DNA from: JASLCR01 sp964384345
Lineage (GTDB): Bacteria > Patescibacteriota > Saccharimonadia > Saccharimonadales > Saccharimonadaceae
Direction: 5' to 3'
Assembly (NCBI GenBank): GCA_964384345.1
Contig: CAYLKD010000005.1
Location: forward strand, 1-64,000
DNA: 64,000 bases
The translations under genes and the position numbers were made by a program. The notes under the pieces were generated by a model. It saw only the letters and a program-made list of their open reading frames with translations. It did no database searches and had not been told where the DNA came from. Shown here piece after piece: positions 35,591 to 44,947 of the stretch (positions are counted from its first letter, which is position 1; every line of letters starts with the position of its first letter).

Positions 35591-36333
35591 TGCTCACCGA
35601 TACGCACTGTCATGTCCACGATAGTGACTATCCTGATGCCGATGGTGCTCGTGAACGAGCACTCAAAAATGATGTGACAAAGATACTTTGCGTTGGTACG
35701 AATGAGCATGACTCTGATTTAGCTGTTACGTTTGCCGAGAAATGGCCAATCGCATACGCCGTGGTCGGCGTTCATCCTCATAACACAGATAAAGGGTATA
35801 GTTCCATACAGCACATACTGAATGAACAGTATGAACGAGTTGTTGGTATCGGCGAGATTGGGCTCGATTATTACTACGATAATTCTCCACGTGATGTTCA
35901 AATTGCGGCCCTGGAGCAGCAATTGCAGTGGGCTCTTGACTACAATTTGCCAGTGAGTTTTCACGTTCGCGAAGCGTTTGAGGATTTTTGGCCTATTTTT
36001 GATAACTTCGCTGGCATACGAGGGGTGTTACATAGTTTTACAGATACAGAATCTACTTTGGAAAAAGCTTTATCGAAGGGACTATATATTGGCGTTAATG
36101 GAATATCGACGTTTGCGCGTGACAAAGCTGCTATGTTTGACCATATACCCCTCGAGCGTATGCTACTAGAAACCGATGCTCCCTTCTTGACACCTGTACC
36201 GTATCGTGGTAGAGTGAACGAGCCAGCGTTTGTGAGGAATGTAGCCGAGTATCATGCCAACCGAAGGATGATAGATCTCGAACACCTTTCGCGAGCTACA
36301 TCAGCAAACGCATCTACATTGTTTACTCTTTAG
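35590..36333 (+). CDS. tatD: TatD-family metal-dependent DNase
   Basis: The 247-aa TIM-barrel hydrolase begins MLTDTHCHVHDSDYPD, giving the HxH metal motif, then VGVHPH, VGIGEIGLDYYYDNSPRDVQ, FHVREAFEDF, VLHSFTD and the late LLETDAPFLTPVPYRG. These are the metal and substrate positions of TatD. The family removes damaged nucleotides or DNA ends and degrades DNA 3'-5'. It is translationally coupled to metG, a pairing common in many bacteria (metG-tatD-rsmA neighbourhood), and all three lie together here. Confidence 0.95.
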   Translation: MLTDTHCHVHDSDYPDADGARERALKNDVTKILCVGTNEHDSDLAVTFAEKWPIAYAVVGVHPHNTDKGYSSIQHILNEQYERVVGIGEIGLDYYYDNSPRDVQIAALEQQLQWALDYNLPVSFHVREAFEDFWPIFDNFAGIRGVLHSFTDTESTLEKALSKGLYIGVNGISTFARDKAAMFDHIPLERMLLETDAPFLTPVPYRGRVNEPAFVRNVAEYHANRRMIDLEHLSRATSANASTLFTL

Positions 36334-36394
36334 AGTGACGAATCACATAAACAAATTAAAAAATATCTCCTAACACCTACAAGGAAGTCTGTTT

Positions 36395-36742
36395 ATGAGT
36401 CTTGACTCGTATAATCTACCACCACAAGAGCCAACAGTTTTTGAGCACGGAAACGAAATACACTTAAATCACAATATCTCTGGTCTCAGTGACCCTGCGG
36501 AGTTCTATAAAAAAAATCTCGTTATTCAAGCTCAGCTAGCCGCGAAAGCAGCTAATGGCTCAACCGATTTAGTACATTCTATCGCAGGTCAACAATCGCG
36601 TCCTACCGCAAAAGAACTTTTATATCAAAAAAATGCTGAAGTACTTTTTAAGGGTCAAACCATTAAACTATGGCGCAGCGAAAAGCTTGGCATTTCTATA
36701 ACCTATACAAATCGTAATGATGACTTCGCGCTTGCAGCGTAA
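36395..36742 (+). CDS. conserved hypothetical protein, 115 aa
   Basis: I do not recognise this protein. It is soluble and without cysteine: the N-terminus is polar and Pro-rich (NLPPQEPTVFEHGNEIHL), a helix follows (AEFYKKNLVIQAQLAAKAA), and the C-terminal half looks beta-rich (EVLFKGQTIKLWRSEKLGI). AAGGAAG precedes the ATG by nine bases. The next gene starts 11 nt after its stop, so the two hypotheticals are probably co-expressed. Confidence 0.6.
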   Translation: MSLDSYNLPPQEPTVFEHGNEIHLNHNISGLSDPAEFYKKNLVIQAQLAAKAANGSTDLVHSIAGQQSRPTAKELLYQKNAEVLFKGQTIKLWRSEKLGISITYTNRNDDFALAA

Positions 36743-36753
36743 AGGTCGTATAT

Positions 36754-37188
36754 ATGTCACAATTATTACAAAAAGCCGTATCACTTATCACGGGCAGTCA
36801 AGTACAAGAAGCCCAGCGGTTAACGGTCCCAAAAAAATCACGTCCCTTCAAAAAGCTAACTGAACGTGAATTGATCCAGCTTGAAAGTGACATTGGCAAG
36901 CAAATTTTTGGCGCGATACCACAAGACCATCGCCGTGAGTTTTTTAATCTCGATCCTGTCACGTGGATATGGTACGAAGAGAGCAAAGACGTTAACGGAT
37001 TAGTCCACGCTACAACAACTCGCTATGAGGTACAGAAGCAAGGGATTCTAAAAGCCCAAGACGGTGCACATTACAGTTATCTCGAAGGTGAAGAATTAGA
37101 AAATTTATATTTGGCAATTGAGATGTATTACGAACGAGTTGCTCGCGAGATATATCACCGTGACCCACACACAGGTGAGCCGGTATAG
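36754..37188 (+). CDS. conserved hypothetical protein, 144 aa
   Basis: I do not recognise this protein. It has a basic N-terminal third (QRLTVPKKSRPFKKL) followed by an alpha/beta part with aromatic residues (VTWIWYEESKDVNGLVHATT, later HYSYLEGEELENLYLAIEMY). No membrane segment or metal motif is visible. AAAGG stands before the ATG. It is downstream of another small hypothetical and upstream of a cysteine desulfurase with its own promoter. Conservation of such genes in Saccharibacteria is likely but not checked. Confidence 0.6.
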   Translation: MSQLLQKAVSLITGSQVQEAQRLTVPKKSRPFKKLTERELIQLESDIGKQIFGAIPQDHRREFFNLDPVTWIWYEESKDVNGLVHATTTRYEVQKQGILKAQDGAHYSYLEGEELENLYLAIEMYYERVAREIYHRDPHTGEPV

Positions 37189-37192
37189 CTGA

Positions 37193-37198
37193 TACAAT
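37193..37198 (+). promoter_or_regulatory. -10 box, leaderless GTG start of the cysteine desulfurase
   Basis: TACAAT lies 7 nt before the GTG at 37206. A leaderless transcript that starts with GTG is unusual. Confidence 0.45.
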
Positions 37199-37205
37199 AA
37201 GTAGA

Positions 37206-38369
37206 GTGACTACAACGCAAAACAATTTATATCTTGATTATGCTGCAGCGACTCCCATAGCCGAGCACGTCTTAGAGGCTATGGTACCTTTTTTTAGTGA
37301 CAAGTTTTTTAACCCTTCGAGTCCCTATGCGCCAGCCTTAGCTGTGCGCCGCGAATATGAAGCCGCGAAAGCAACGCTTGCGCAGACATTTGGAGCCAAA
37401 GCTGATGAACTCGTAATGACGGCTGGTGCGACAGAGTCAATAAATCTTGCATTTCATCAAACCAGGGGTCACGTCGTTACGTCGGCGATCGAGCATCCAG
37501 CCGTGTTGGAGGTAGCAAAACAGCGCGAGCATACGCTAGTTGCTTCGATGCCAAATGGACGCATGGATCCTGTAGAAATCGCTCAGGCAATTATGCCTGA
37601 AACTGAACTGGTTTCGATTTCACTCGCGAACAGCGAGCTCGGCGTTATTCAGCCAATCCGCAAGATTGCTGAAGTGATAGAAGAAATTCGTACAGAGCGA
37701 AAAAAACATGGCAACGCAACGCCGTTACTGTTTCACTGCGATGCCTCGCAAGGATTTGGTCAAGTAAATGTGCATGTCGCAAGATTAGGAATTGATCTGT
37801 TGACGCTGAATGCTGGTAAAATATACGGCCCAAAGCAAGTAGGTCTGTTATGGACAAAGCGACTGAGTGATCCACGCGCAACTATTGTTGGCGGGGGTCA
37901 AGAGCGTGGACTGCGCAGTGGAACCGAAAATGTTGCGGGTGTGGTCGGTTTCTCAGCAGCTGCAACCTGGGTAACAGGTCACCAAAACGAAGAAACAAGA
38001 CGACTTTCCATGCTGAGAGATCGTATGCAAACAAAACTGCTTGATGCGTTTGAAAGTGCATTAGTGCTTGGTGATAAAAAACACCGTTTGGCAAGTCATC
38101 TTTCAATAGCTTTTAGTGGGATTGATGCGGAAAGAATCATATTCTTGCTTGAAGAACACGGGGTATATGTCGCGACCGGGAGTGCATGTTCTGCAAATAA
38201 ACATACAGCCTCGCATGTACTTCTCGGGATTGGACTTGATGAGCAGTACATCAGTGGGAGTTTGCGTATTTCACTTGGGTACTATATCGATGAAGTGCAG
38301 CTTGATAGGGCAACAAGCCTCGTTATTGATGCGATCTCATCCGAATATGAACGGCTTGGAAAAATGTAA
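37206..38369 (+). CDS. cysteine desulfurase (IscS/NifS-like)
   Basis: The 387-aa PLP enzyme starts LYLDYAAATPIAEHVLEAM and has TAGATESINLAF, VTSAIEHPAVLE, the PLP Asp/Gln region FHCDASQGFGQV, the PLP Lys in NAGKIYGPKQVG (the usual SxHK is AGK, so the neighbouring His is Gly), GGGQERGLRSGTENV, and the catalytic loop ATGSACSANK with its Cys. It provides persulfide sulfur. Two genes downstream is mnmA, so the likely recipient is tRNA 2-thiouridine. The start is a GTG. It overlaps the YdcF-like gene by one base (TAATG). Confidence 0.92.
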   Translation: MTTTQNNLYLDYAAATPIAEHVLEAMVPFFSDKFFNPSSPYAPALAVRREYEAAKATLAQTFGAKADELVMTAGATESINLAFHQTRGHVVTSAIEHPAVLEVAKQREHTLVASMPNGRMDPVEIAQAIMPETELVSISLANSELGVIQPIRKIAEVIEEIRTERKKHGNATPLLFHCDASQGFGQVNVHVARLGIDLLTLNAGKIYGPKQVGLLWTKRLSDPRATIVGGGQERGLRSGTENVAGVVGFSAAATWVTGHQNEETRRLSMLRDRMQTKLLDAFESALVLGDKKHRLASHLSIAFSGIDAERIIFLLEEHGVYVATGSACSANKHTASHVLLGIGLDEQYISGSLRISLGYYIDEVQLDRATSLVIDAISSEYERLGKM

Positions 38370-38974
38370 TGCTGCGATTACTCTTTTTACTCCTTTTGGT
38401 TGCATTAATGGGAACGCTTGCGCTCGGCGCCTATCTTTCACCCGATGATTTATCGCGCTGTGGACCATCGCCATCAGCCGCGAATGGATGTCAAAAAGCT
38501 GATGCTATTGTCGCAGTTAGCGGTGGCAATACATCAATCCGTGCAGCAGAGGCCATTAACTTATATAAACAAGGTTGGGGAAAATACTTGGTATTTTCTG
38601 GTGCGGCCAAAGATATGAGCGGCCCCAGTAATGCTGATGTCATGAAACAACAAGCCGAGTCGGCAGGTGTGCCAGCAAGTGTTATTAAAGTTGATGGTAG
38701 TTCGCAAACAACACATCAAAATGCTGAGCAAATCGACCAGCTTGTGAAGTCCGACGATGTCTCAAACATCATTGTTGTCACTTCACCCTATCATCAGCGA
38801 AGAGCTGGACTCGAATTTGAGCGTATTATGGGCAATAACGCGACGGTCCGCAATCACCCAGCGGCAAATGATCCGGATTGGCCTACGCTATGGTGGGTAA
38901 CACCACGCGGTTGGTGGCTCGCTGGAAGTGAGATTATCAAAATAGTCTTTACGCACGTTGGAGAATCGTCATGA
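38369..38974 (+). CDS. YdcF/SanA-like DUF218 membrane-anchored protein
   Basis: One N-terminal membrane helix (LLFLLLLVALMGTLALGAYL) anchors a DUF218 domain in which ADAIVAVSGGN, AAEAINLYKQGWGKYLVFSG, the motif SSQTTHQNAEQI and VVTSPYHQRRAGLEFERI are the typical segments. DUF218 proteins are linked to cell-envelope barrier functions (SanA, YdcF, ElyC), but the reaction is unknown. It lies between the desulfurase and mnmA with one-base and four-base overlaps, so it is co-translated with the thiolation genes; a direct link is not apparent. Two Cys flank the first extracellular segment. Confidence 0.82.
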   Translation: MLRLLFLLLLVALMGTLALGAYLSPDDLSRCGPSPSAANGCQKADAIVAVSGGNTSIRAAEAINLYKQGWGKYLVFSGAAKDMSGPSNADVMKQQAESAGVPASVIKVDGSSQTTHQNAEQIDQLVKSDDVSNIIVVTSPYHQRRAGLEFERIMGNNATVRNHPAANDPDWPTLWWVTPRGWWLAGSEIIKIVFTHVGESS

Positions 38975-39999
38975 GTCATGTATTTGTCGGAATGAGCGGC
39001 GGCGTTGATTCATCGCTCACCGCTGCACTTTTAGTTGAACAAGGACACACTGTTACTGGCGTGTATATGAAAAACTGGACCCAGGACCTACCTGGTATGA
39101 AATGTCCGTGGGCGGATGATCTTGCCGATGCAAAGCGTGTTGCTGTTCATCTTGGTATTGATTTTCGTGTCTTTGACTTTGAAAAAGAATATCGACACAA
39201 AGTAGTAGAATACATGATCGATGAATATAAGCTTGGTCGAACACCTAATCCGGATATAATGTGCAATCAAGAGGTGAAATTCAGATTATTTTTGGATCTT
39301 GCTATAGAGCAAGGTGCTGAGTTCATTGCGACTGGCCATTATGCACGTACGTCGGGCGGTCAATTGCATCGTGCTGCCGATGACAACAAAGACCAAACAT
39401 ACTTTTTATATCGTGTGACTCATGAAGCGCTCAGCAAAACGATGTTCCCTTTGGGCGAATATACAAAGCCTATGGTGCGTACTATGGCCCAGGCGCGTGG
39501 ATTAATTACTGCCGCGAAACGTGACTCACAAGGCATTTGTTTCGTTGGTCAAATAGGTATTCGCGATTTCTTGAGTCAATATGTGACAACAGTGCCTGGC
39601 CCTATTATTGATATGCAGACAGGTGCTACGCTCGCTCAGCATGACGGCGCTATTTTTTATACACTTGGCCAACGTCATGGTCTTGATGTAGGCGGGGGTT
39701 TACCGTATTACGTCGTGGGTAAAGACATGGATCAAAATATCGTGTATGTCAGTACGAAACTCGATGACAGTGAGCTATGGAAGAAGCACATTGTACTGAC
39801 CAACCTGCATTGGATAAGTGGTAGTCCACCACAAAACGGTGACTATCAGATCCGCATCCGCCACCGAGCACCATTGATCACAGCGTTGCTTGCTAGCGAT
39901 ACACTTGAGCTATCAGAGCCTCAACGTGCAGTTACGTCAGGTCAATCAGTCGTAATTTACGATCAAAATGTGTGTCTTGGTGGCGGGATCGTTACGTAG
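38971..39999 (+). CDS. mnmA: tRNA 2-thiouridylase MnmA
   Basis: The 342-aa enzyme has the PP-loop GMSGGVDSSLTAALL, KNWTQ, the first catalytic Cys in NPDIMCNQEVKF near residue 97, GHYAR, DNKDQTYFLYRV, and the second Cys in SQGICFVGQI near 190, followed by the two C-terminal beta domains (GQRHGLDVGGGLPYYV). It adenylates and thiolates U34 of tRNAs for Lys, Glu and Gln. Sulfur probably comes from the desulfurase two genes upstream. It overlaps the DUF218 gene by four bases (ATGA). Full length. Confidence 0.96.
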   Translation: MSHVFVGMSGGVDSSLTAALLVEQGHTVTGVYMKNWTQDLPGMKCPWADDLADAKRVAVHLGIDFRVFDFEKEYRHKVVEYMIDEYKLGRTPNPDIMCNQEVKFRLFLDLAIEQGAEFIATGHYARTSGGQLHRAADDNKDQTYFLYRVTHEALSKTMFPLGEYTKPMVRTMAQARGLITAAKRDSQGICFVGQIGIRDFLSQYVTTVPGPIIDMQTGATLAQHDGAIFYTLGQRHGLDVGGGLPYYVVGKDMDQNIVYVSTKLDDSELWKKHIVLTNLHWISGSPPQNGDYQIRIRHRAPLITALLASDTLELSEPQRAVTSGQSVVIYDQNVCLGGGIVT

Positions 40000-40107
40000 T
40001 CCACCTACTACGTCGTTACTATATATAAAACACAAGTTGTACACTAACTTCAATTCATATTTTATGAACTATACATTTTACCTCTACTGGCAAAAATATA
40101 CCTCTGT

Positions 40108-40113
40108 TATACT
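40108..40113 (+). promoter_or_regulatory. -10 box, leaderless alaS
   Basis: TATACT lies 8 nt before the ATG at 40122; the AT-rich interval from 40000 holds no gene. Confidence 0.55.
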
Positions 40114-40121
40114 AAAGTAAT

Positions 40122-42008
40122 ATGAATACCCAAGAAATCCGAAACGCGTACATTCGCTTTTTTGAAGAGCGATCTCATGTTGCAGTGGCGCGAGCACCAC
40201 TTGTCCTTACAGACGATCCCACGACTTTATTTACTGGTTCGGGCATGCAGCCGATGATTCCGTATTTACTAGGCGCTAAGCATCAAGATGGTAAGCGCAT
40301 CGTCGATTCACAGACGTGTCTTCGCGCTCAAGATATTGATGATATTGGCGACAATCGTCACACGACATTTTTTGAAATGCTCGGCAACTGGAGTATGGGC
40401 GATTACTTCAAAGAACAACAGATTCGATGGATGTGGGAGTTTCTTTCTGATGTCGTCAAACTTGATATGAGCAACCTATATGTTACGTGTTATGGCGGTA
40501 ATGATGCGCTCAATATTCCAAAAGACGACGAAGCAGCGAGTGTGTGGAGTGAATTGTTTGCGTCGGTACATTTATCTCACAGTGCGGCAGACATTGGATC
40601 AGAAGAAGCTGGATATCAGCGTGGCATGAAGTCGGGTGAACGAATTTTTTATTATGATGGCAGCAAAAACTGGTGGAGTCGCAATGGCAACGAACAAAAC
40701 ACGCCGATCGGTGATCCATGCGGACCTGATAGCGAAATGTTCTACGATTTCGGAACGCCTCATGACACAAAATGGGGTGAGTTTTGTCATCCAAACTGTG
40801 ATTGTGGTCGTTTCATGGAGATTGGCAACAACGTCTTCATGGCCTACAAAAAAGTTGCTGAAGGTCAGTTTGAAGAGCTCGAACAAAAGAATGTCGACCA
40901 TGGTTCAGGCTTAGAGCGTATCGCTGCGGCAAAATTAAATGATCCTGATGTATTCAAAATTAGCCTTATGTGGCCAATCATCGAAAAACTCCAAACGCTC
41001 AGCGGCAAAAAGTATGAAGGTCACACCGAAAGTATGCGGGTGATTGCCGATCACTTGCGTGCGGCGACCTTCCTTGCCGTTGATGGCTGCGTGCCAAGCA
41101 ACAAAGAGCAGGGCTATGTGATGCGTCGACTACTTCGTCGCGCGATTCGTTTTAGCTTTGAGCTTGGTATCGAACAAAACTTCCTCGAGGAAATAGTGCC
41201 CGTCATTGCAGATTTGTACGTCTCTGATTTTCCTGAAGTCAAAGAACATCGCGACGAGGTGATTACAGTTTTGGTGAAAGAAGAAAAAGCCTTTAGACAA
41301 ACAATTCGTAAGGGAATCAAAGAATTCACAAAAATGGCTGATGAAAAACCAGAAATTACTGGTCATGATTTGTTTGTTTTGTATGACACGTACGGTTTTC
41401 CTATGGAATTGTCAGTCGAAGAAGCCTTTCAGTGGAGCAAGCCACTCGAAGACAATTGGCGACATAATTTTGATGCAGCAATGCAGGAGCAACGTAACCG
41501 CTCGCGAACAGCGACAAAAGGTGAGTTCAAAGGTGGGCTTGGCGGTCAAGATCTTATTCATAAAAAATACCATACTGCGACGCATCTTTTGCAGTCTGCG
41601 CTGCGTGAATTGTTTGGCACAGAACTACGGCAACACGGTAGTAACATCACCGAAGAGCGACTACGCTTTGATTTTAACTGCGAGCGAAAGCTGACGGATG
41701 ATGAAGTGACACGCGCCGAAGAACTCGTTAACGGCTGGATTGTAGCTGATTTACCAGTCAGCTACAAACTATATCCTACTCAGGAAGCCCTCGACATGGG
41801 TGCGATTGGACCATTTGGTGAACGCTACGGCGACGAGGTAAAAGTCTATCAAATGGGTGAAGGTGATCACATTGCCTCACTTGAGATCTGCGGTGGTCCA
41901 CACGTTGAACACACAGGTCAATTAGCTGAAGGTGGCAAAATCTTTAAGATCACAAAGCAAGAAGCAAGCTCTGCAGGAATTCGACGTATCAAAGCTGCGC
42001 TTGTTTAA
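40122..42008 (+). CDS. alaS: alanyl-tRNA synthetase, short form without C-Ala
   Basis: The 628-aa protein covers the class II catalytic core (FFEERSHVAVARAPLVL, TGSGMQPMIPYLLG, TTFFEMLGNWSMGDYFKEQQ, NVFMAYKK, DHGSGLERIA, RVIADHLRAATF) and the editing domain with HxxxH in KYHTATHLLQ and CxxxH in CGGPHVEHTG. It ends at EASSAGIRRIKAALV, right after the editing domain, whereas most bacterial AlaRS run to about 875 residues with a C-terminal C-Ala domain. The reading frame does not continue, so this is a genuine short form, as found in other CPR bacteria, and not a frameshift. The missing domain normally aids tRNA binding and dimerisation. Confidence 0.95.
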   Translation: MNTQEIRNAYIRFFEERSHVAVARAPLVLTDDPTTLFTGSGMQPMIPYLLGAKHQDGKRIVDSQTCLRAQDIDDIGDNRHTTFFEMLGNWSMGDYFKEQQIRWMWEFLSDVVKLDMSNLYVTCYGGNDALNIPKDDEAASVWSELFASVHLSHSAADIGSEEAGYQRGMKSGERIFYYDGSKNWWSRNGNEQNTPIGDPCGPDSEMFYDFGTPHDTKWGEFCHPNCDCGRFMEIGNNVFMAYKKVAEGQFEELEQKNVDHGSGLERIAAAKLNDPDVFKISLMWPIIEKLQTLSGKKYEGHTESMRVIADHLRAATFLAVDGCVPSNKEQGYVMRRLLRRAIRFSFELGIEQNFLEEIVPVIADLYVSDFPEVKEHRDEVITVLVKEEKAFRQTIRKGIKEFTKMADEKPEITGHDLFVLYDTYGFPMELSVEEAFQWSKPLEDNWRHNFDAAMQEQRNRSRTATKGEFKGGLGGQDLIHKKYHTATHLLQSALRELFGTELRQHGSNITEERLRFDFNCERKLTDDEVTRAEELVNGWIVADLPVSYKLYPTQEALDMGAIGPFGERYGDEVKVYQMGEGDHIASLEICGGPHVEHTGQLAEGGKIFKITKQEASSAGIRRIKAALV

Positions 42009-42052
42009 TCTGCGTTGTATTGCCAATTTTTCTTCTAGAATCATAAGTAGTA

Positions 42053-42058
42053 TATAAT
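42053..42058 (+). promoter_or_regulatory. -10 box of the envelope operon
   Basis: TATAAT lies 11 nt before the ATG at 42070, so the FtsA-like mRNA is probably leaderless. Confidence 0.5.
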
Positions 42059-42069
42059 AGAAATCACTT

Positions 42070-43344
42070 ATGGTATTAGAAAAATTGCGGGCAATGAGAG
42101 CTAAGCGTCAGGAATCTGACGATCGACAACATATTGTTGCCTTAGACATCGGAACAGAGTTTGTAAAAGCCTTAATCGCTAATGTTGCAGATGACAAATT
42201 AACTATTGTTGGTGTTGGTCGCGTACGGCAAGATATCAGCGATATGCATTCAGGTGCTATCGCCGACATTGCTGGCGTTGTCCAAAACTGTGAAGACGCA
42301 CTAGCGGAGGCGGAGGAGCAAGCAGGTTTACAAGCAAAACGTGTCATCATTGGTATAGCGGGTGAACTTGTAAAAGGTGTGACGAACACCATTCGTTACC
42401 GTCGTCCACAGCCAGATCGACCGTTGGACGAAGCTGAAATGGAATTCATTATTGAAAAAGTCCAGGAGCGAGCCCAGGGTAAGGCGCAAAAACAAATTGC
42501 ACTCGAAACGGGCAACGAAGAAGTCGAAGTAAAACTTGTGAACTCTGCGCTCGTGAGCATACATATCGATGGCTATAAAGTCAGTAACCCAATAGGTTTC
42601 CAGGGAAAAGACATCGCGGTCCAGATTTATACCGCATTTGCTCCAATGGTGCATATTGGTGCTCTCGAACGAGTTGCTGATGAACTCGCGCTAGAGCTAC
42701 TTGCGGTCGCAGCAGAACCATTTGCAGTGTCACGAAGTGTGCTCGGCAATGACGCAAGCAGTTCGTTTACCGCAATTTTGGCTGACGTAGGTGGTGGAAC
42801 GACCGATATCGCTGTTGTCAACGACGGTGGAGTCGAGGGAACTCGGATGTTCGGTATCGGTGGTCGTAGTTTCACGCGAACGATTGCTAGCGAAATGGAC
42901 CTAAGTTATGACTCTGCAGAAAAATTAAAGGTCAATCTCGATCACGAAAAAATCAAAGTGAGCGTCAAAGCCGAAGCGCAAAAAGCAATTGCAAAGACGC
43001 TTGACGTATGGGTAGCCGGTGTTGAACTTGCTCTTAGTGAATTTGATTCGGTCGATCATTTACCAAACCGAATATTGCTGTGTGGCGGTGGCTCTAGCTT
43101 GAAACAACTTGTCGAAGCTCTAGAAAATGGTGATTGGTACAAAGAACTTCCATTTACGAAACGACCGACTGTGCAGCTAATCCAGACAAGTGAGGTTATC
43201 GGAATCGAAGACACAACAGATAAAGCAAGTGACCACACATTCATTACCGCTATGGGCTTGCTAAGGGTTGGCTATGATACAATGATGGGTGGAAATGATG
43301 CGGGTAGCATAAAAGAAAAAGTAAATAGGATTCTCAGAATCTAG
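42070..43344 (+). CDS. FtsA-like actin-fold ATPase
   Basis: The 424-aa protein has the phosphate-1 motif VALDIGTEFVKALI, an SHS2-type insertion (YRRPQPDRPLDEAEMEFIIE, later VSIHIDGYKVSNPIGF), phosphate-2 LADVGGGTTDIAVV near residue 240, and the adenosine loop ILLCGGGSSLKQLVEAL near 338. These mark FtsA and its relatives PilM/SHS2 proteins. The C-terminal 30 residues lack the clear amphipathic FtsA helix. It likely assembles under the membrane for division or an envelope machine. The next gene, one base after its stop, encodes a one-pass membrane protein, and MltG follows in the same operon. Confidence 0.85.
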   Translation: MVLEKLRAMRAKRQESDDRQHIVALDIGTEFVKALIANVADDKLTIVGVGRVRQDISDMHSGAIADIAGVVQNCEDALAEAEEQAGLQAKRVIIGIAGELVKGVTNTIRYRRPQPDRPLDEAEMEFIIEKVQERAQGKAQKQIALETGNEEVEVKLVNSALVSIHIDGYKVSNPIGFQGKDIAVQIYTAFAPMVHIGALERVADELALELLAVAAEPFAVSRSVLGNDASSSFTAILADVGGGTTDIAVVNDGGVEGTRMFGIGGRSFTRTIASEMDLSYDSAEKLKVNLDHEKIKVSVKAEAQKAIAKTLDVWVAGVELALSEFDSVDHLPNRILLCGGGSSLKQLVEALENGDWYKELPFTKRPTVQLIQTSEVIGIEDTTDKASDHTFITAMGLLRVGYDTMMGGNDAGSIKEKVNRILRI

Positions 43345-43345
43345 C

Positions 43346-44947
43346 ATGAATAAAGACGTTATCTATATCGATGTCGAAGACGACATCACGGCGATCATTG
43401 GTAAGGTCAAATCAAGCAAAGACAAAGTTGTTGCGCTTGTGCCTCCGAAGCGTGTCGGCGTACTTCAGAGCGCAGTAAATCTGCGTTTGCTTGCTCGTGC
43501 GGCAAAACAAAGCGACAAACACCTTGCACTCGTTACAAACAATCAATCGCTGATTGCACTCGCCAGTGCAGCATCGATACCGGTTGCCAAAAATTTGCAG
43601 TCGAAGCCCGAGCTTGCCGAAATCCCAGCGCTCAGCGTTGATGATGAAGACGATATTATTGATGGGGGTGACTTACCAATAGGAGAACACGCTAAGCAAG
43701 CTGAAGATACGACAAGTGACGTTCGATCGGCTGAAATGGTTGCAGCTCTTGCGGCAGCTCCAACTGCTGACCAGGCTCCGGTAAAACCTAAAGTCAAAAA
43801 AAATCGAGTACCTAACTTTGATACGTTTCGCAAAAAAATGTTGTTTATCGGTCTCGCAGTAGTAGCACTGATACTTTTTCTGATCTGGGCTCTCTTCATA
43901 GCACCTCGAGCGACTGTCGTTATCAGCGCGAAAACAAACAGCTCATCGATCAATGTGCCTGTAACGCTTACGACGCTCGCCTCAACTGATAGTGCTGCAA
44001 ACACGCTCAAAGCGACTCTACAGCAGCAAGAAGCAGATAAAACACAGTCGTTTACTGCAACCGGCAAAAAAGACGCCGGTTCAAAAGCAAAGGGAACTGT
44101 TACATTCTCCACCGATTCAATTAGTGTGGCTAGCCGTAATCCTACCATTCCTGCCGGCACGCGCTTGACTTCATCGAGTGGTCAAGTGTTTGTCACCGAC
44201 ACGAGTGTCACGCTCAGTTTGTCTAACTCGAGCGACTCAAGCACAGTGACCGCTGCTGAAAATGGTTCTGCCTATAATGCAGCGAGCGGTGATGTGTCCG
44301 GTACGCCAAATGGCGTTTCAGGTGCATTCGATGGTCCAACGTCTGGTGGTCTCACAAAAATGATTACCGTTGTATCTAATGATGATGTGCTCAAAGCAAA
44401 ACTACAAATTGCCGAAAGTAATACTGACGATATCAAAAAAATGTTGACGAGCAAGTTTCCTACTGGCAGTCTCGTCGTCGATCAAAGCTTTGCGGTTGAT
44501 TACGGAGATGTAAAAGTTTCTCCTGCAGTCGGCGAGGAGGCAACTCAAGCTACGCTTTCAACTACGGTTGCGTACAAATTGTATGGTGTAGAAAAAAGCC
44601 AAATAGATAACTTCCTCAATTCATATCTCGCGAAACAATTAAATAGTTCTTCGACACAGCGTGTGTATAAAAATGGGGCAGACGGTGCATTGTTCCAAGA
44701 TGCAACAACTGTAGAAAATGGCGCAAAAGCAACATTGATCGCGACTGCACAGCTTGGTCCGAAGATAGATGATGCCGCCGTAAAAAATCAGTCCAAGGGT
44801 AAGCGATATGGTGATATTCAACAAAGTATCGAATCTATACAAGGAGTGGAATCCGTCGATGTCAAATTCTTCCCATTCTGGGTGAATACCGTACCATCGA
44901 ACGATTCACGTATAACAATTGAATTCAAGCTGGATGAGTCAAAGTAG
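43346..44947 (+). CDS. one-pass membrane protein, baseplate-J-like extracellular region
   Basis: Residues 1-100 form a soluble alpha/beta domain (VALVPPKRVGVLQSAVNLRL, then LALVTNNQSLIALASAASIP) seen in CPR proteins beside FtsA-like genes. A linker and a basic stretch precede one membrane helix (KMLFIGLAVVALILFLIWAL, about 165-185). The outside part is Ser/Thr-rich and contains a segment that databases often name baseplate J (GTVTFSTDSISV, PTIPAGTRLTSSSGQVFVTD, TVTAAENGSAYNAASGD). A phage origin is not implied. Function is unknown; its fixed position after the FtsA-like gene suggests a shared envelope role. Confidence 0.7.
   Translation: MNKDVIYIDVEDDITAIIGKVKSSKDKVVALVPPKRVGVLQSAVNLRLLARAAKQSDKHLALVTNNQSLIALASAASIPVAKNLQSKPELAEIPALSVDDEDDIIDGGDLPIGEHAKQAEDTTSDVRSAEMVAALAAAPTADQAPVKPKVKKNRVPNFDTFRKKMLFIGLAVVALILFLIWALFIAPRATVVISAKTNSSSINVPVTLTTLASTDSAANTLKATLQQQEADKTQSFTATGKKDAGSKAKGTVTFSTDSISVASRNPTIPAGTRLTSSSGQVFVTDTSVTLSLSNSSDSSTVTAAENGSAYNAASGDVSGTPNGVSGAFDGPTSGGLTKMITVVSNDDVLKAKLQIAESNTDDIKKMLTSKFPTGSLVVDQSFAVDYGDVKVSPAVGEEATQATLSTTVAYKLYGVEKSQIDNFLNSYLAKQLNSSSTQRVYKNGADGALFQDATTVENGAKATLIATAQLGPKIDDAAVKNQSKGKRYGDIQQSIESIQGVESVDVKFFPFWVNTVPSNDSRITIEFKLDESK

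Noticed and set aside
43543..44160. Long antisense frames (also 18720-19322 and 2352-2981)
   Set aside because: They lie opposite well-supported genes and give low-complexity translations without domains.
43346..44947. Prophage baseplate gene
   Set aside because: The baseplate-J-like segment sits in a one-pass membrane protein beside FtsA-like and MltG genes, with no phage genes around.
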